6,169 nt of DNA from Pseudomonadota bacterium. GTDB taxonomy: Bacteria > Myxococcota > Polyangia > Polyangiales > Polyangiaceae. The translations under genes were made by a program, and so were the position numbers. The notes under the pieces were generated by a model, which was given only the letters and a program-made list of their open reading frames with translations, searched no databases and was not told the DNA's origin. Positions 5,105 through 6,169 of this stretch are shown in pieces. The DNA lies in assembly GCA_023419055.1 (NCBI GenBank), contig JAEZYO010000174.1, positions 1-6,169 of the forward strand. The letters are read 5' to 3'. Numbering within the stretch: the stretch's first letter is position 1; each line of letters starts with the position of its first letter.

Positions 5105-6169
5105 TCACGGTGAAGGGGCGGTTTCGGCTCTACATTCGGCGGTGGTGACCCAAGGACGCTCTTCCGTGGGGACCGGTTGGTTGTGGAGCCCGGCGATGGT
5201 CTTGCACTCGCCGTCGGTCTCACACCCGATGTACTCGCAGACTCCGGCGAGGCATACCTCCGTAGGGGCGCATTGAGCGTCGATTTCACAGGGGAATACG
5301 CAGGTGCCCACGCCGCCCACGATGTTGCACTTGGCGAGCCGGGGATCATGAGTGGGGTCGCCGGTTCCCGCGCTGAGCACGCACTCGCGATCCGACTGGC
5401 AGCCCACGTAAACGCACTCGTTCGCCTGGCAAGCTTCGAATAGTGAGCACTGCGTCGAGACCTCGCATTCGGGGCCACAGCGACCCAAGGTGCACTCTTC
5501 GTCCTCGCAGTCGTCGCTGGTGAGGCACTCGACGCAGGTCCCGTCGTCACAGAACGGCGTCGTGACGGGGCAGTCCGCGTCGGCGTCGCAGCCGGTATCG
5601 ACCACGCAGCGCTCCTCCTCACAAACGAAGCCGCAGATTCCGTCACAATCGGGGTCGCTGCAGATGGGATCGGTCGGATCGTAATCGGGATTTTGGCAGC
5701 GACAGTAGACGCTCAAACAGCTGTTCGTGGTGCAGGTGGTGCTCGAGCAGTCGACGCCGCTGACCGCGCAAGTGTCCGGATCCAGCGAGGTGTCACAGGT
5801 GTTGGCCGTGCAGTCGCTCGCTACGAGGCAGCTTTCCGTACTGTCGAGAGAGCAGGTCCCCTCGCACTTGCCAGGCCCACACTGCGCGTCGCTGGTGCAG
5901 GTAATGGCGGAGCAACCCGGCAGCGTCGCCTGGGTGCAAATGCGCTCGCGGTCGACGCATTTGGCCGGCTTTTCTAGCGGCTTGTCGCCGCAACAGTCGG
6001 CGGTCGTCGCGCAGTCCACGATGTGACACTGCTTGCCGGTGCCCATGATCTCGAAGTTCGAGGGCTGGCACGACTTGTTCGAGCAGGCGACCCCGGCGGG
6101 ACAATCATTCGTCACGATGCACGAGAGACCGTCCTCGCAATCGCTCGACGAGTCGCAAGAAGACCCTCG
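5105..6169 (-). CDS. Cysteine-rich secreted protein (tandem paralogue 1), N-terminus outside the window
   Basis: The frame stays open to the right edge (base 6169), so about 354 residues are visible and the true start lies beyond. A GTG at 6115 is internal: the residues before it (CEDGLSC, just upstream) align with the homologous region of the neighbouring lipoprotein. Shared blocks in order are CQP-x-x-FE, a C-x-x-VDC segment and ADCCG, LPGC, then DPxDPxCSDPDCDG. After these come C-x(4)-DC repeats, LFEACQA, then VGC-x-SDREC, DAQC-x-PTEVC, CEYIGCE and ECKTIxGLH, and a conserved end of the form PWV-x(3)-ECR. It has over 50 cysteines in the visible part. It carries extra Cys-rich sequence in the middle and an AETAPSP tail that its paralogue lacks. 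By analogy a lipoprotein signal peptide and linker probably lie upstream, but this is not seen. The stop overlaps an in-frame GTG of the downstream gene (GTGA), although the likelier start is 32 bp further on. Function is unknown. Confidence 0.8.
   Translation of the reverse strand, partial: RGSSCDSSSDCEDGLSCIVTNDCPAGVACSNKSCQPSNFEIMGTGKQCHIVDCATTADCCGDKPLEKPAKCVDRERICTQATLPGCSAITCTSDAQCGPGKCEGTCSLDSTESCLVASDCTANTCDTSLDPDTCAVSGVDCSSTTCTTNSCLSVYCRCQNPDYDPTDPICSDPDCDGICGFVCEEERCVVDTGCDADADCPVTTPFCDDGTCVECLTSDDCEDEECTLGRCGPECEVSTQCSLFEACQANECVYVGCQSDRECVLSAGTGDPTHDPRLAKCNIVGGVGTCVFPCEIDAQCAPTEVCLAGVCEYIGCETDGECKTIAGLHNQPVPTEERPWVTTAECRAETAPSP
5194..5284 (-). repeat. Copy B of the diverged tandem-duplicated coding segment (C-terminal end)
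   Basis: This is the partner of 3890-3980, aligned gaplessly at an offset of 1304 bp. Elsewhere the two genes are related at protein level, and at DNA level in patches. Examples are the region coding for DPDCDG (near 4360 and 5650) and the region coding for LFEACQA (near 4140 and 5430). Confidence 0.7.

Noticed and set aside
5105..6115. A complete protein starting at the GTG at 6115
   Set aside because: The same frame is open to the window edge and the residues upstream of the GTG align with the paralogue, so the gene is longer and cut by the edge.
1..6169. CRISPR arrays, tRNA/rRNA genes, insertion sequences, toxin-antitoxin or phage-defence operons
   Set aside because: No regularly spaced repeats, structural RNA signatures, transposase motifs or defence domains were seen. 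The HerA-like fragment is broken and isolated, so it is not evidence of a defence system.

Overview
This is a GC-rich (roughly 60-65%), densely coding bacterial fragment. Two things suggest a myxobacterium or relative, most likely Polyangia-like. One is a lipoprotein with an Ala/Asp/Ser/Pro-rich linker followed by a very cysteine-rich domain. The other is the heavily G/C-biased third codon positions. The taxonomic assignment is an inference; there is no rRNA or other marker in the window.

Left half (1-3375): part of an ebo cluster. The 3' end of a UbiA-like membrane protein gene (eboC, + strand, runs off the left edge) converges with a tightly packed minus-strand block transcribed eboA > eboB > eboF (3375 down to 438). 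The intergenic gaps in that block are 4 and 15 bp, so it reads as one operon. EboA is a family-specific protein of unknown chemistry, EboB a TatD-like metal-dependent hydrolase, and EboF an alkaline-phosphatase-superfamily protein. In cyanobacteria the ebo genes are linked to moving scytonemin precursors to the periplasm; homologous clusters occur in scattered bacteria and in eustigmatophyte algae. Here the usual collinear order is broken: C lies on the opposite strand, tail to tail with F. Genes for EboD (sugar-phosphate-cyclase/3-dehydroquinate-synthase-like) and EboE (TIM-barrel epimerase-like) are not in the window and may lie upstream of eboC.

Middle (3376-3824): about 100 bp of non-coding sequence upstream of eboA, then a short broken remnant (3478-3791, minus) of a DUF87/HerA-like P-loop ATPase. 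The remnant keeps a Walker B motif and the downstream ATQSPGD segment, but in two reading frames and without the rest of the protein.

Right half (3825-6169): two tandem paralogous genes on the minus strand for cysteine-rich secreted proteins. The downstream copy is complete, with a lipoprotein signal peptide; the upstream copy is cut by the right window edge. Both share degenerate C-x(3)-D-x-C type repeats, a DPDCDG motif and a common C-terminal end, so they arose by duplication. Their function is unknown, and no direct link to the ebo genes is visible beyond proximity. No RNA genes, CRISPR arrays, transposases or intact mobile elements were seen.
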